A DNA stretch of 64,000 nt from Paenibacillus sp. IHBB 10380. GTDB lineage: Bacteria; Bacillota; Bacilli; Paenibacillales; Paenibacillaceae. The position numbers were made by a program, and so were the translations under genes. Under the pieces are notes generated by a model. The model did no database searches. It saw nothing but the letters and a program-made list of their open reading frames with translations, and was not told where the DNA came from. Each line of letters begins with the position of its first letter. Within the stretch, counting starts at the first letter, position 1. Shown here one piece after another: positions 50,599 to 58,691 of the stretch. The stretch covers positions 3,224,001 through 3,288,000 of the forward strand of contig NZ_CP010976.1 in the NCBI RefSeq assembly GCF_000949425.1, in the 5' to 3' direction.

Positions 50599-51500
50599 AT
50601 CCGATGTCTCCTTTCCAAGAGCCTAACGATAATTACGAATATAAATGTCATGACCATTAGCGCTAATGCCATACTCCACAATGCGTTACTTTGTACCGAG
50701 CCCATGACTGTATTCCCCATATTAAGCGTGATAATACTTGTCAATGTTGACGCCGATTGAAATAACGATTGAGGAATGTGTGGTGCGTTACCAATAACCA
50801 TCTGAACAGCTAAAGCTTCACCAAATGCCCGAGCCATCCCAAGAACAATCCCTGTCAGGATAGAAGGCAATACAGTAGGTATAATAACACTAGAAATGGT
50901 CTGCCACCGTGTCGCACCAAGCGCATATGAGGATTCTTTCAATCCCTTTGGTAATGAGCTTAATGCGTCCGTAGTAATACTTGTAATTGTCGGTAGAATC
51001 ATGACAGAGAGTACAATGGCCCCTGCAGCAACCCCGATTCCTTGCCCAGGGAAGGTATCACGCAATAGCGGTACGATAACCGTCAAACCTACAAATCCGT
51101 ATACAACAGAGGGAATTCCTGCGAGTAACTCGATAACAGGTTGTAATATTCTTTTACCCCAAGAAGGAACAATTTCAGTCATGAATAATGAAGCACAGAT
51201 ACTTAATGGACTTGCTATTAACGCTGCTAAGAGTGATGTAGCAAAAGATCCAACAATAAAAGGTAAAGCCCCAAATAATGGATTCTCTCCATTAGGATCC
51301 CATTTCGTCCCAAATAGGAAATCTTCTACATGAACACCATTCGTAAAAAAAGTCGCCAATCCTTTCGATGCCACGAAATAGATCATGGACACGATGATAA
51401 TCACCAGGAGGGATACACAAAATGTGGTATAGATCCGTCCAACCCAGTCTTCCAAGTGATGTTTTTGGATAAGGACAGGAGATTGTTTTTTAACTTTCAT
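50595..51500 (-). CDS. pstC: Phosphate ABC transporter permease
   Basis: 301 residues, six membrane helices, EAA loop (ESSYALGATRWQTISSVIIP), and GIPSVVYGFVGL typical of PstC. Separated from pstS by an attenuator hairpin and about 85 bases, which normally makes pstS mRNA more abundant than the downstream genes. Confidence 0.94.
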   Translation of the reverse strand: MKVKKQSPVLIQKHHLEDWVGRIYTTFCVSLLVIIIVSMIYFVASKGLATFFTNGVHVEDFLFGTKWDPNGENPLFGALPFIVGSFATSLLAALIASPLSICASLFMTEIVPSWGKRILQPVIELLAGIPSVVYGFVGLTVIVPLLRDTFPGQGIGVAAGAIVLSVMILPTITSITTDALSSLPKGLKESSYALGATRWQTISSVIIPTVLPSILTGIVLGMARAFGEALAVQMVIGNAPHIPQSLFQSASTLTSIITLNMGNTVMGSVQSNALWSMALALMVMTFIFVIIVRLLERRHRI

Positions 51501-51528
51501 ATTCGTCCTACTTTCTTAAAGTGAAAAT

Positions 51529-51549
51529 AGAGGCAGATTATCCGCCTCT
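51529..51549 (-). terminator. Attenuator between pstS and pstC
   Basis: AGAGGC pairs with GCCTCT around nine bases; ATTTT follows on the minus strand. Confidence 0.6.
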
Positions 51550-51585
51550 TTTGATAATATTTACTAATCGTTGCTGTTATTTCAC

Positions 51586-52524
51586 TTATTTCTTCGTTAC
51601 GTTACCATCTACATCACGGCTAACTTGCATTTTGGAAGCTGGAATGTAACCAAGTTCTACAACGTCACCATTTTGAACTTCATCAGAAGTCATGTAATCC
51701 AAGAATGCTTTTACAACTTCATTTGGCTCACCCTTGGTATACATATGCTCATAAGCCCATACTGGATAATTACCTGCTGTAACGTTATCTACCGTTGCTT
51801 CAACACCATCGTATTGAACAGATTTGATTGAATCATCTAGATAAGACAGTGCAAGATATCCAATCGCACCTGGTGTTTCACCAATGATCTTTCTAACTGT
51901 ACCTGAGGATTCTTCTTGAATAGATCCTGCAATATCATCCACTTTAGTACCTAATGCATATTTCTCAAAAGTACTACGAGTTCCTGAACTACTTGGACGG
52001 TTTACGAGAACAATCTTCTCATCAATACCGCCAACTTCTTTCCAGTTCGTTACTTTACCTGAGAAAATATCTACCAGTTGTTGCTGAGTTAAACTATCTA
52101 CACCCGTATCTTTATTTGATACTGTTGCCATTGCAACGACTGCTACTTGATGATCTACTAATTCTTTGGCTTTATCAGCGTCAGCATCTTTCAACTTCTC
52201 TTCTGCAAATACATCAGAGTTACCAATGTCCGCTTGCCCGCCTGATACTTGAGTAAGTCCTGTTCCGCTTCCTCCGCCTTGCACTTGTACTGCTATTTTG
52301 GAATATTTAGCATCAGCCATAAATTTCTGTCCAACCTGTTCAACCAAAGGCTGTAGAGCCGTCGATCCAACCGCAAGAATAGATCCACTTAATGCTACTT
52401 CTTTATTTGTCTCTGTCGTTGAATTCCCTGCCCCTTGAGTTGCATTGTTGTTGGACCCACATGCAGATACCACAAGTAGTAGTGCCAATGTACCCATCAT
52501 TAGTAAAGGTTTCTTTAATTTCAT
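51586..52524 (-). CDS. pstS: Phosphate-binding lipoprotein
   Basis: 312 residues. Lipoprotein signal with lipobox VVSACGSN (Cys22) and a Ser/Asn/Thr linker. Phosphate-binding motifs are GSTALQPL, GGGSGTGL, IGNSD and RPSSSGTR. High-affinity phosphate capture at the outer face of the membrane. GGGGAGAG precedes ATG 52524. Divergent from a LysR-type regulator. Confidence 0.95.
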   Translation of the reverse strand: MKLKKPLLMMGTLALLLVVSACGSNNNATQGAGNSTTETNKEVALSGSILAVGSTALQPLVEQVGQKFMADAKYSKIAVQVQGGGSGTGLTQVSGGQADIGNSDVFAEEKLKDADADKAKELVDHQVAVVAMATVSNKDTGVDSLTQQQLVDIFSGKVTNWKEVGGIDEKIVLVNRPSSSGTRSTFEKYALGTKVDDIAGSIQEESSGTVRKIIGETPGAIGYLALSYLDDSIKSVQYDGVEATVDNVTAGNYPVWAYEHMYTKGEPNEVVKAFLDYMTSDEVQNGDVVELGYIPASKMQVSRDVDGNVTKK

Positions 52525-52576
52525 TTGTTGATCTCTCCCCTGTATGTGTGCTCAACGTCGTGAGCTTTCTTTATAA

Positions 52577-52628
52577 CTTACAAACTTATTGTAGTTCTTG
52601 ATCATTTTTGCAAAAACATTAGTTTGTA
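52577..52628. promoter_or_regulatory. Inverted repeat in the pstS/LysR divergent region
   Basis: TTACAAACT (52577-52585) and AGTTTGTAA (52620-52628) form a perfect 9-bp dyad with a 34-base gap, so their centres are about 43 bp (four helical turns) apart. The AT-rich region also has AATAAATATT downstream. Candidate LysR binding sites; I see no convincing row of PhoP (TTAACA-type) boxes. Confidence 0.45.
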
Positions 52629-52719
52629 AATGCAACAATAAATATTGCTATATAAACTTTATAAATCCATAGAATAAATCTATAATAAGGTTATGAAACT
52701 ATGGAGATGAGGCAAAAAG

Positions 52720-53619
52720 ATGAGTATTTTAAAGCTAATGATCCTTGTATATATAGAGAAATATAAAAAAGTCACGGATGTTGCTAAAGAGTTAAATATA
52801 AAACAGCCTTCTGTTACTTTTCATATGAAGAGTCTGGAGGAGGAGTTGGGAACGGCCTTATTCGAATCCAAAAGAGGCAGAATGCTGCTCACGGAAGCAG
52901 GCAAGGCTCTCTATCCCTATGCCCTCAAAATTACCGGTCTGGCTTCAGAAGCGAAAAAAGTCGTTCAAGATTATGCTGCTCTGGATAAAGGAACTTTACA
53001 TATTGGAACGGACAGTATCGCTAGTATTTCCCCATTGCCAGAAATGATCAACGATTTCTCCAAACTGCATACGGGTATCTCCATCCAAGTGTCTGTTAAA
53101 CCTACACAAACCATTAAACAGATGCTCATCAACCAAGACGTTGATATTGCATTCTATTATTCCTTAGATGCGTCCCACAATATACAAGAACCTGTACAAA
53201 CAGAAACATTATTTAAGGATGCGTTGGTTGTCATCTTCGGACCCCATCACCCCTTTGCGAAACTTAGTATCATCGATGTTCAACAGATTGCGAAGGAATT
53301 CTTCATTCAACATGCTGAAGGAACATTTATTAAAGATTTCACATTGGATTGGTCCATCAGCAACAGAATTCATCTGTGGGAAAGAGTACAAATGGACTCT
53401 TCTGAAGCTATTAAATTAGCTGTTAGCGCAGGAGATCACATCTCTTTCTATCCGAAAAGAGGAATCAAGCATGAGCTAGAACGAAGTCAGCTTATGTATC
53501 TGCCTATTCCAGATCAGATTTCTACCTCGATCCAATCGATCATGGCCTTTCATCCCGATGCAACTCATTCTTCTTTACGAAGTGAGTTTGTAGAATTTGC
53601 TAGAAAGTATATGTCGTAA
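52720..53619 (+). CDS. LysR-type transcriptional regulator, divergent from pstS
   Basis: 299 residues. N-terminal winged HTH KKVTDVAKELNIKQPSVTFH (residues 17-36) and a linker helix, then a two-lobe periplasmic-binding-like effector domain (LHIGTDSIASISPLPEMINDF; QDVDIAFYYSL). GGAGATGAGG precedes ATG 52720. Position suggests control of pstSCAB or self-regulation; the effector is unknown. Confidence 0.85.
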   Translation: MSILKLMILVYIEKYKKVTDVAKELNIKQPSVTFHMKSLEEELGTALFESKRGRMLLTEAGKALYPYALKITGLASEAKKVVQDYAALDKGTLHIGTDSIASISPLPEMINDFSKLHTGISIQVSVKPTQTIKQMLINQDVDIAFYYSLDASHNIQEPVQTETLFKDALVVIFGPHHPFAKLSIIDVQQIAKEFFIQHAEGTFIKDFTLDWSISNRIHLWERVQMDSSEAIKLAVSAGDHISFYPKRGIKHELERSQLMYLPIPDQISTSIQSIMAFHPDATHSSLRSEFVEFARKYMS

Positions 53620-53663
53620 ATTGGCTCAACACCAAAATCAGTGCTTGACAAATGTATCGAGTT

Positions 53664-53816
53664 GATAAGTGACCGCTACGCGGATAGATTGTCCTTCCGA
53701 TCGCTGTTGCCCCCAAATTTTTTTGAATCTACCGCTCTTTGCGGTTAAAATTCAGGGGCAAAGGCGAACGCTACGCTTCTCCACGACAATTCCATCCTCT
53801 CCGCTACGATCAGCAT
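53664..53816 (+). repeat. Dispersed palindromic repeat, copy B
   Basis: Same sequence as 29046-29237 with scattered substitutions and about 40 bases fewer: starts GACCGCTACGCGGATAG near 53671, holds the TTGCCCC/GGGGCAA hairpin, and ends CTACGATCAGCAT. Again between convergent genes and in the same orientation. Confidence 0.75.
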
Positions 53817-53869
53817 AAAATTCTATTTTCAGCAAGCGCTGATTATGAATTAGAACCCTTAAATTCAAA

Positions 53870-53911
53870 TACAAATAATCCACCAAGTTCTTACCTGATG
53901 GATTATTTGTA
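53870..53911. terminator. Hairpin at the end of the biosynthetic operon
   Basis: TACAAATAATCCA (53870-53882) pairs with TGGATTATTTGTA (53899-53911), about 20 bases after the last gene of the minus-strand operon. The T run is interrupted, so termination is likely but not certain. The rest of 53620-53932 holds only repeat copy B. Confidence 0.6.
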
Positions 53912-53932
53912 CGAAATATGTGAGAGAAACAA

Positions 53933-54475
53933 TTAGCCATTATGAGTGATTCTTTTTCTTAATTCCTCCACCCTAGAAAGCGCAGCGGTATCCTCCAAAA
54001 TCGAATCAGGTTTATTTCCATCTCCAATAATATAACCATCAAACTGAGTATGTGTGAAATCGAAAATATATTGGAATTGTTGAATAAGAGGTAGTCCTTT
54101 TAAATGAGGTTCATCATCCCCAACAGCGATAACATATGCTTTTTTGGCAGACATTTTCGATAAAAAATGATCCCTATCTTCACGTAATGATTGAGACCAA
54201 CGGTCAATAAAGGTTTTCATAACGCCTGATATGCCATACCAGTAGATTGGTGTCGCAAACACGATCGTATCCTGCTCCAATACTCTGTCAATCAGTTCAT
54301 GGTAATCATCGTTCGGGTATGCTCTAGGTTCAGTATGACGATAGTCCGTTATCGGTTGAAGATTATAGTCCGACAAATATATTCGATCCGCATCCAAGCC
54401 CTCGACCAATAAATCAGCCAGTTTGTCTGAATTTCCGTGTCTACGAGAACTTCCGTAAAGAACAACAATTCCCAT
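53933..54475 (-). CDS. Flavodoxin-fold NAD(P)H oxidoreductase
   Basis: 180 residues. FMN loop GSSRRHGNSDKLADLLVEG, FATPIYWYGISGVMKTFIDRW and a C-terminal helical end. Reduces small substrates with an FMN cofactor. AAGGAGG precedes ATG 54475; it lies 14 bases after the ATP-grasp gene, so it is probably the last gene of the operon, perhaps tailoring its product. It could also be an independent gene. Confidence 0.82.
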   Translation of the reverse strand: MGIVVLYGSSRRHGNSDKLADLLVEGLDADRIYLSDYNLQPITDYRHTEPRAYPNDDYHELIDRVLEQDTIVFATPIYWYGISGVMKTFIDRWSQSLREDRDHFLSKMSAKKAYVIAVGDDEPHLKGLPLIQQFQYIFDFTHTQFDGYIIGDGNKPDSILEDTAALSRVEELRKRITHNG

Positions 54476-54489
54476 CGCGATCTGCCTCC

Positions 54490-55725
54490 TTAGCTATATA
54501 CAAGTTCAATATTTCGGATTACTGCTAACGCTGATTCTCTGGCTTCTGTTGGGGTGTTTCCAATCGTAATGACATAACCCAATCGATCATCCGAACTTTT
54601 GGGAACAACGATCTGATCGCCAGATTGAACCGAAATATGCGAACGAACGACATTTGCATGATCTTCGATATGTTCAAGCCCTCGAATAGTCGAAACCGTT
54701 CCAGCTTTATCAGCAATCAAATACGCTACAGAGGCGGCTCTGTTCTGATGTGTATGAATGTCGATGGGAAGATCCAAATAATAATGAACGGTAGCTTTGA
54801 AGATATCAAATCCTAAAGCTTGAATTAATAAATCAGAGGAGATATTATCCCCACCAGGCCTGCCATTCACTTCAATAATTCGAGGTCCTTTGTCAGTAAG
54901 CTTAACCTCAACGTGACTGGGACCATTGATGAGTCCTATAGCCCTAAGAGCACTTACAGCCGTATTGACGATATCTTCTTGTCTCTCGGAGTAAACGGAG
55001 GTAGGTAACGTATGCACAATCTCCACAAAGTAGGGCAGAGGTGAAGTTGTCTTTTCTGTAACGGCAGCAAAGATCGGGTTCCCATCTTGTAAAAACAGTT
55101 CCACACTAAACTCCTGCCCATTTAGATACTCTTCTATTAAGTACTCCTCTCGGACTTTAAAATTCATATAGGTTTCTTTAAAATCAACGATATCAGCCAT
55201 TGCTTGTTCCAGCTCACTAGAACTATTGATAAAGAACACCTTTTGACTACTTGAAGCATTTGTTGGTTTCAGTACGATAGGATATCCAATCTCCCCAGCT
55301 GCTAATACCGCTTCTTCATAGGTTTTAATTTTCTTAAACTTTGCGCTAGGAACATCGTGATCCGCATAAGCTTCTCTGGCTAAATCTTTATTCCTTGATT
55401 TGAGTGCTGCTTCATAAGGAACTCCTTTAAGACCTAGTCGTTCTGCCACCTTTGCCGTAAGATGGGAGGCATAATCTGTTGCCGGAATGAGAGCGTCGAG
55501 TTTATGATGATATTTGGAATTGGTAATGGCTTCATATAACGAATCTTCATCTCGAATATCTGCAATAATCAGATCATGATAAATTCCCTCATACCCATAC
55601 TTCTCAGGATTGTCAGGAGACGAAACGATAGAAATGATCTTAAAACCCTGCTCATAGGCTGCTCTAACAAAACTTACCCCATAAAAACTCGGTTCAACAA
55701 ATGCTACTATCTTTTTACTATTCAT
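54490..55725 (-). CDS. ATP-grasp ligase (L-amino-acid ligase type)
   Basis: 411 residues from ATG 55725 (GGAGGGATAAG directly upstream; frame open to 55743). An N-terminal Rossmann-like domain, an ATP-grasp core GYPIVLKPTNASSSQKVFF (ATP-binding Lys), EEYLNGQEFSVELFL and PRIIEVNGRPGGDNISSDLL (metal-binding Glu, Asn), then a small C-terminal domain. These match BacD-like enzymes that join two amino acids through an acyl phosphate. In this operon it could couple the newly made amino acid to another. Its start follows the exporter stop closely, so it is co-translated. Confidence 0.82.
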   Translation of the reverse strand: MNSKKIVAFVEPSFYGVSFVRAAYEQGFKIISIVSSPDNPEKYGYEGIYHDLIIADIRDEDSLYEAITNSKYHHKLDALIPATDYASHLTAKVAERLGLKGVPYEAALKSRNKDLAREAYADHDVPSAKFKKIKTYEEAVLAAGEIGYPIVLKPTNASSSQKVFFINSSSELEQAMADIVDFKETYMNFKVREEYLIEEYLNGQEFSVELFLQDGNPIFAAVTEKTTSPLPYFVEIVHTLPTSVYSERQEDIVNTAVSALRAIGLINGPSHVEVKLTDKGPRIIEVNGRPGGDNISSDLLIQALGFDIFKATVHYYLDLPIDIHTHQNRAASVAYLIADKAGTVSTIRGLEHIEDHANVVRSHISVQSGDQIVVPKSSDDRLGYVITIGNTPTEARESALAVIRNIELVYS

Positions 55726-55742
55726 CTTATCCCTCCACTTCA

Positions 55743-56960
55743 TTACATTGTTAAGGTTTTTTTAGTAGCTTTAACTTTACTTCCTAACATTTGATATAGT
55801 GCGAACCCTAATAACATGAGAACACTCATACAAATAAAACCTACACCCGCAGAGTAACGTTCTATCAGTACACCCAGACCCGAGGCGAAGACCGTCTGCA
55901 ACAGAAGCGAAATAGCCATCCAAACGGATAAAGCTCTTCCCATATATGACTTAGATACCGTCTCCATGATCGTTGTATTTATCAATATTCTTAATGAAGA
56001 ATTACTAAGTCCGATGAATACACTTCCTATATACAAGACAAATACATATTTATTAAATGCCAAAGCAAGTAAGCTACTAATGGCTAAAAGGAAGAAAAGT
56101 GCAATCGTTCCTTGCTTCGATATTTTTCGAGCAAATGGTGCTGCAATAAACCCAGATATAAGTCCTCCTATGCCGTAACACATATCTGATAAGCCGAACA
56201 CAACAGAATCACCGCGAACCGAGTTATTTACATATCCCGGAAGAACGACATTATAGACCATTGTAGAAATTAAAGGGACAATTGCCACAACACCTATCCA
56301 GAAAATATAGGGTCTCTCCTTTAAGTAACTAATGCCATCTTTAAAATTAGCAAAAAAGGTCTCCTCTTTATTACCTATCACAATAGGATTGTATTGAACT
56401 CTGTATAAGAATAGGCTGCTTAGAATAAAAGCAATGGCATTAATCGTTAGAATAAGCTCAAATCCAAAATATTTATACAATAAACCTGAAGCCGCACCAG
56501 CCATAAACATGCCAACCTGCAAACTGATCTCGACTAAAGAATTACCATTAATTAATTCCTTCTCTGTAAGAAGCTCTTGGACTAAACTTCTAGATGCGGA
56601 CATGTAAATCGCCCAACTCATACCATTTATAATTGTAAAAAAGTAAAGATACTCCGTATGAAAGCCAAATATTAAAAATAGACAAATAACCGCAACGATT
56701 CCTAAGGTACGAAAAAAATTAGTCCATAAAATAATTTTTTTGCGATTGAATCTATCGGTCAACGTTCCAACAAATGGGGATATCACTAACCCTGCAATCA
56801 CATTTAAAGAAAGCATGAACCCAATCAATTGTATAGAACCCGTCTGATCCATCAGAAACCAGTTCGCTCCAATCGTGCTCATACCCACTCCGAATCCAGA
56901 AATGATGTCGGAGAAGAAAAAATGACGGAAATTTCTTGGTTTTAGAATACTAAAAACCAT
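55743..56960 (-). CDS. MFS exporter of the biosynthetic operon
   Basis: 405 residues, 12 membrane helices. GTLTDRFNRKKIILW motif A near residue 63; family resembles EntS or MFS_3 efflux proteins. A plausible product exporter and self-protection factor. AGGGGGTACAG precedes ATG 56960; overlaps the transketolase C-half gene by 11 bases. Confidence 0.85.
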   Translation of the reverse strand: MVFSILKPRNFRHFFFSDIISGFGVGMSTIGANWFLMDQTGSIQLIGFMLSLNVIAGLVISPFVGTLTDRFNRKKIILWTNFFRTLGIVAVICLFLIFGFHTEYLYFFTIINGMSWAIYMSASRSLVQELLTEKELINGNSLVEISLQVGMFMAGAASGLLYKYFGFELILTINAIAFILSSLFLYRVQYNPIVIGNKEETFFANFKDGISYLKERPYIFWIGVVAIVPLISTMVYNVVLPGYVNNSVRGDSVVFGLSDMCYGIGGLISGFIAAPFARKISKQGTIALFFLLAISSLLALAFNKYVFVLYIGSVFIGLSNSSLRILINTTIMETVSKSYMGRALSVWMAISLLLQTVFASGLGVLIERYSAGVGFICMSVLMLLGFALYQMLGSKVKATKKTLTM

Positions 56961-57879
56961 CTGTACCCCCTATTAAATGTATTTGCTGTTGCAGAGGTTC
57001 AAGTCCAAACCCTAAGTAATCCAGTACATCCTTATGTGTACCGCCATAAATAGGCCATTTCTCACCGCAATCATGCGAGTAGACTTTACACTCAGGCATT
57101 AATAAAGCTAGATTGGAAGCTGAGCTTCCTGTTGCTCTATGTTCTTCCACGACAAGAAACGTATCCGAGAGTTGCTGTAAATCACCGATATAACTTTTCA
57201 AGCTAGCTAGGTCCACATAACATAAGTGTGCATGAACAACAGAATCATTCACTTGAGCAATTGATTTACATAACTCAGTTGCCTCTTCCCCAATAGATAT
57301 CAAGCAAAGCTTGGCATTGGTGAATACTGCCCCTTCAATTAGGATATCCTTACAACTGCTTTCCTCCGCTCGATCAAGACTGTCATAAACAGCATTTCTA
57401 GCCAGACGAATATAGTAGGGCTCTTGTGATTCCGCAGCTTCTTGAATCACTCGTCTAGTCTCTAACTCTCCATGGGGACAAGCAATTCGGATATTCTGGA
57501 AGGATTGGATAATCGCAATATCTTCTAAACAATGGTGAGTGGTTCCAAACCATCCTCCTGAAACACCGCCATAAGCAGCGACTATTTTGATGTTTTTCTC
57601 CATATATCCCATGGCTAACTTTATACTTTCCGCAGCTCTAACAGCAGCGAATGAAGCAAAGGTTGAAAAAAACGGAATAAACCCCGCTTCGGCCAAACCT
57701 GCCGCTATATCAATACTAGCCAATTCCGCTATCCCTAAGTTAAAAAAACGATTAGGATGACTTTGTTCAAACGGGTGATTCTTCCCACCTAAATCTGCTT
57801 CAATACAAATGATTCTTTCATTATTAAAGGCTAGCTTTGCGAGTTCATCCTTATAGGATTCTCTTCCTGATTTACTCAT
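56950..57879 (-). CDS. Transketolase, C-terminal subunit
   Basis: 309 residues from ATG 57879 (AGAGGAG upstream; the frame opens at 57897). Pyrimidine-binding domain with FNLGIAELASIDIAAGLAEAG (the conserved Glu that activates thiamine diphosphate), FFSTFASFAAVRAAESI and GGVSGGWFGTTHHCLEDIAI, then the transketolase C domain with VVEEHRATGSSASNLAL. Works with the N-terminal subunit to move a two-carbon ketol unit. ATGA overlap with the N-subunit gene. Confidence 0.88.
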   Translation of the reverse strand: MSKSGRESYKDELAKLAFNNERIICIEADLGGKNHPFEQSHPNRFFNLGIAELASIDIAAGLAEAGFIPFFSTFASFAAVRAAESIKLAMGYMEKNIKIVAAYGGVSGGWFGTTHHCLEDIAIIQSFQNIRIACPHGELETRRVIQEAAESQEPYYIRLARNAVYDSLDRAEESSCKDILIEGAVFTNAKLCLISIGEEATELCKSIAQVNDSVVHAHLCYVDLASLKSYIGDLQQLSDTFLVVEEHRATGSSASNLALLMPECKVYSHDCGEKWPIYGGTHKDVLDYLGFGLEPLQQQIHLIGGTDGF

Positions 57880-58691
57880 ACTAAACTCCTCTTCCATTTG
57901 CTAGCGACTCTCTCTGGGATTTTGGCATAGTGAGCGTCTGGATTACCCTCTATAGCTTCTACACCCTTGCCTTTAATCGTTGTTGCAAGCAGAGCTAATG
58001 GTTTATCATGGTTGAGTTCTAAAGCTGCTAAAATTTGTTCCATATTGTGTCCATCTATTTCTTCCACTTGAAATCCAAATGATTCGAATCGTTGTCTCAG
58101 GTTATGAAGTGGGGATATGTCACTGACATATCCATCATTCTGACCCCCGTTACAATCTACGATATAAATAAAATTAGAGATTGCTTTGGCCTGAATGATT
58201 TGAGCTGTTTCCCAACATAGACCCTCTTGCAGCTCGCCATCCCCACCTAACACGATACCTAATCCATCTAGGTTCTTAATTTTTTGTCCTAATGCCCAGC
58301 CTGCCGCATAAGGAATACCATGTCCTAAGCTCCCTGTGGAGAATGGGATATGGGGCAGTTTATGGTTGGGATGACCTGTAAATAATGAGCCTTTCTCACC
58401 GTAAGATTCAGCAGGGTTATCCTCAATGAGATCATAAAGATAAAGTGTTGCATACAACGCCGCCGCTGTATGACCTTTACTAAGAACAATGACGGTGTTC
58501 TCATCTTTTACATACTTTGAATACACCCCTATAAGAAGATCAATGACGGATAAACTTCCACCAATATGGCACCCCGTCTCAGAGGCCGCCATATCTATAA
58601 TCAGTTTCCTTGCTTCTTTGGTGATTGCAACCAGGTTATTTAGATGCTCTGAATGCGGAATTGGCTCATATACGGTATCTATATTATTCAC
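57876..58691 (-). CDS. Transketolase, N-terminal (TPP-binding) subunit
   Basis: 271 residues from GTG 58691. TPP motif GGDGELQEGLCWETAQIIQA followed by IVDCNGGQNDG (the GDG...N pattern), LSKGHTAAALYATLY, GSLGHGIPYAAGWALG. Split transketolases are typical of secondary metabolism and some bacteria. The GTG lies directly against GGGA, so its ribosome site is poor and coupling to the upstream gene (8-base overlap) is likely. Confidence 0.88.
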   Translation of the reverse strand: MNNIDTVYEPIPHSEHLNNLVAITKEARKLIIDMAASETGCHIGGSLSVIDLLIGVYSKYVKDENTVIVLSKGHTAAALYATLYLYDLIEDNPAESYGEKGSLFTGHPNHKLPHIPFSTGSLGHGIPYAAGWALGQKIKNLDGLGIVLGGDGELQEGLCWETAQIIQAKAISNFIYIVDCNGGQNDGYVSDISPLHNLRQRFESFGFQVEEIDGHNMEQILAALELNHDKPLALLATTIKGKGVEAIEGNPDAHYAKIPERVASKWKRSLV

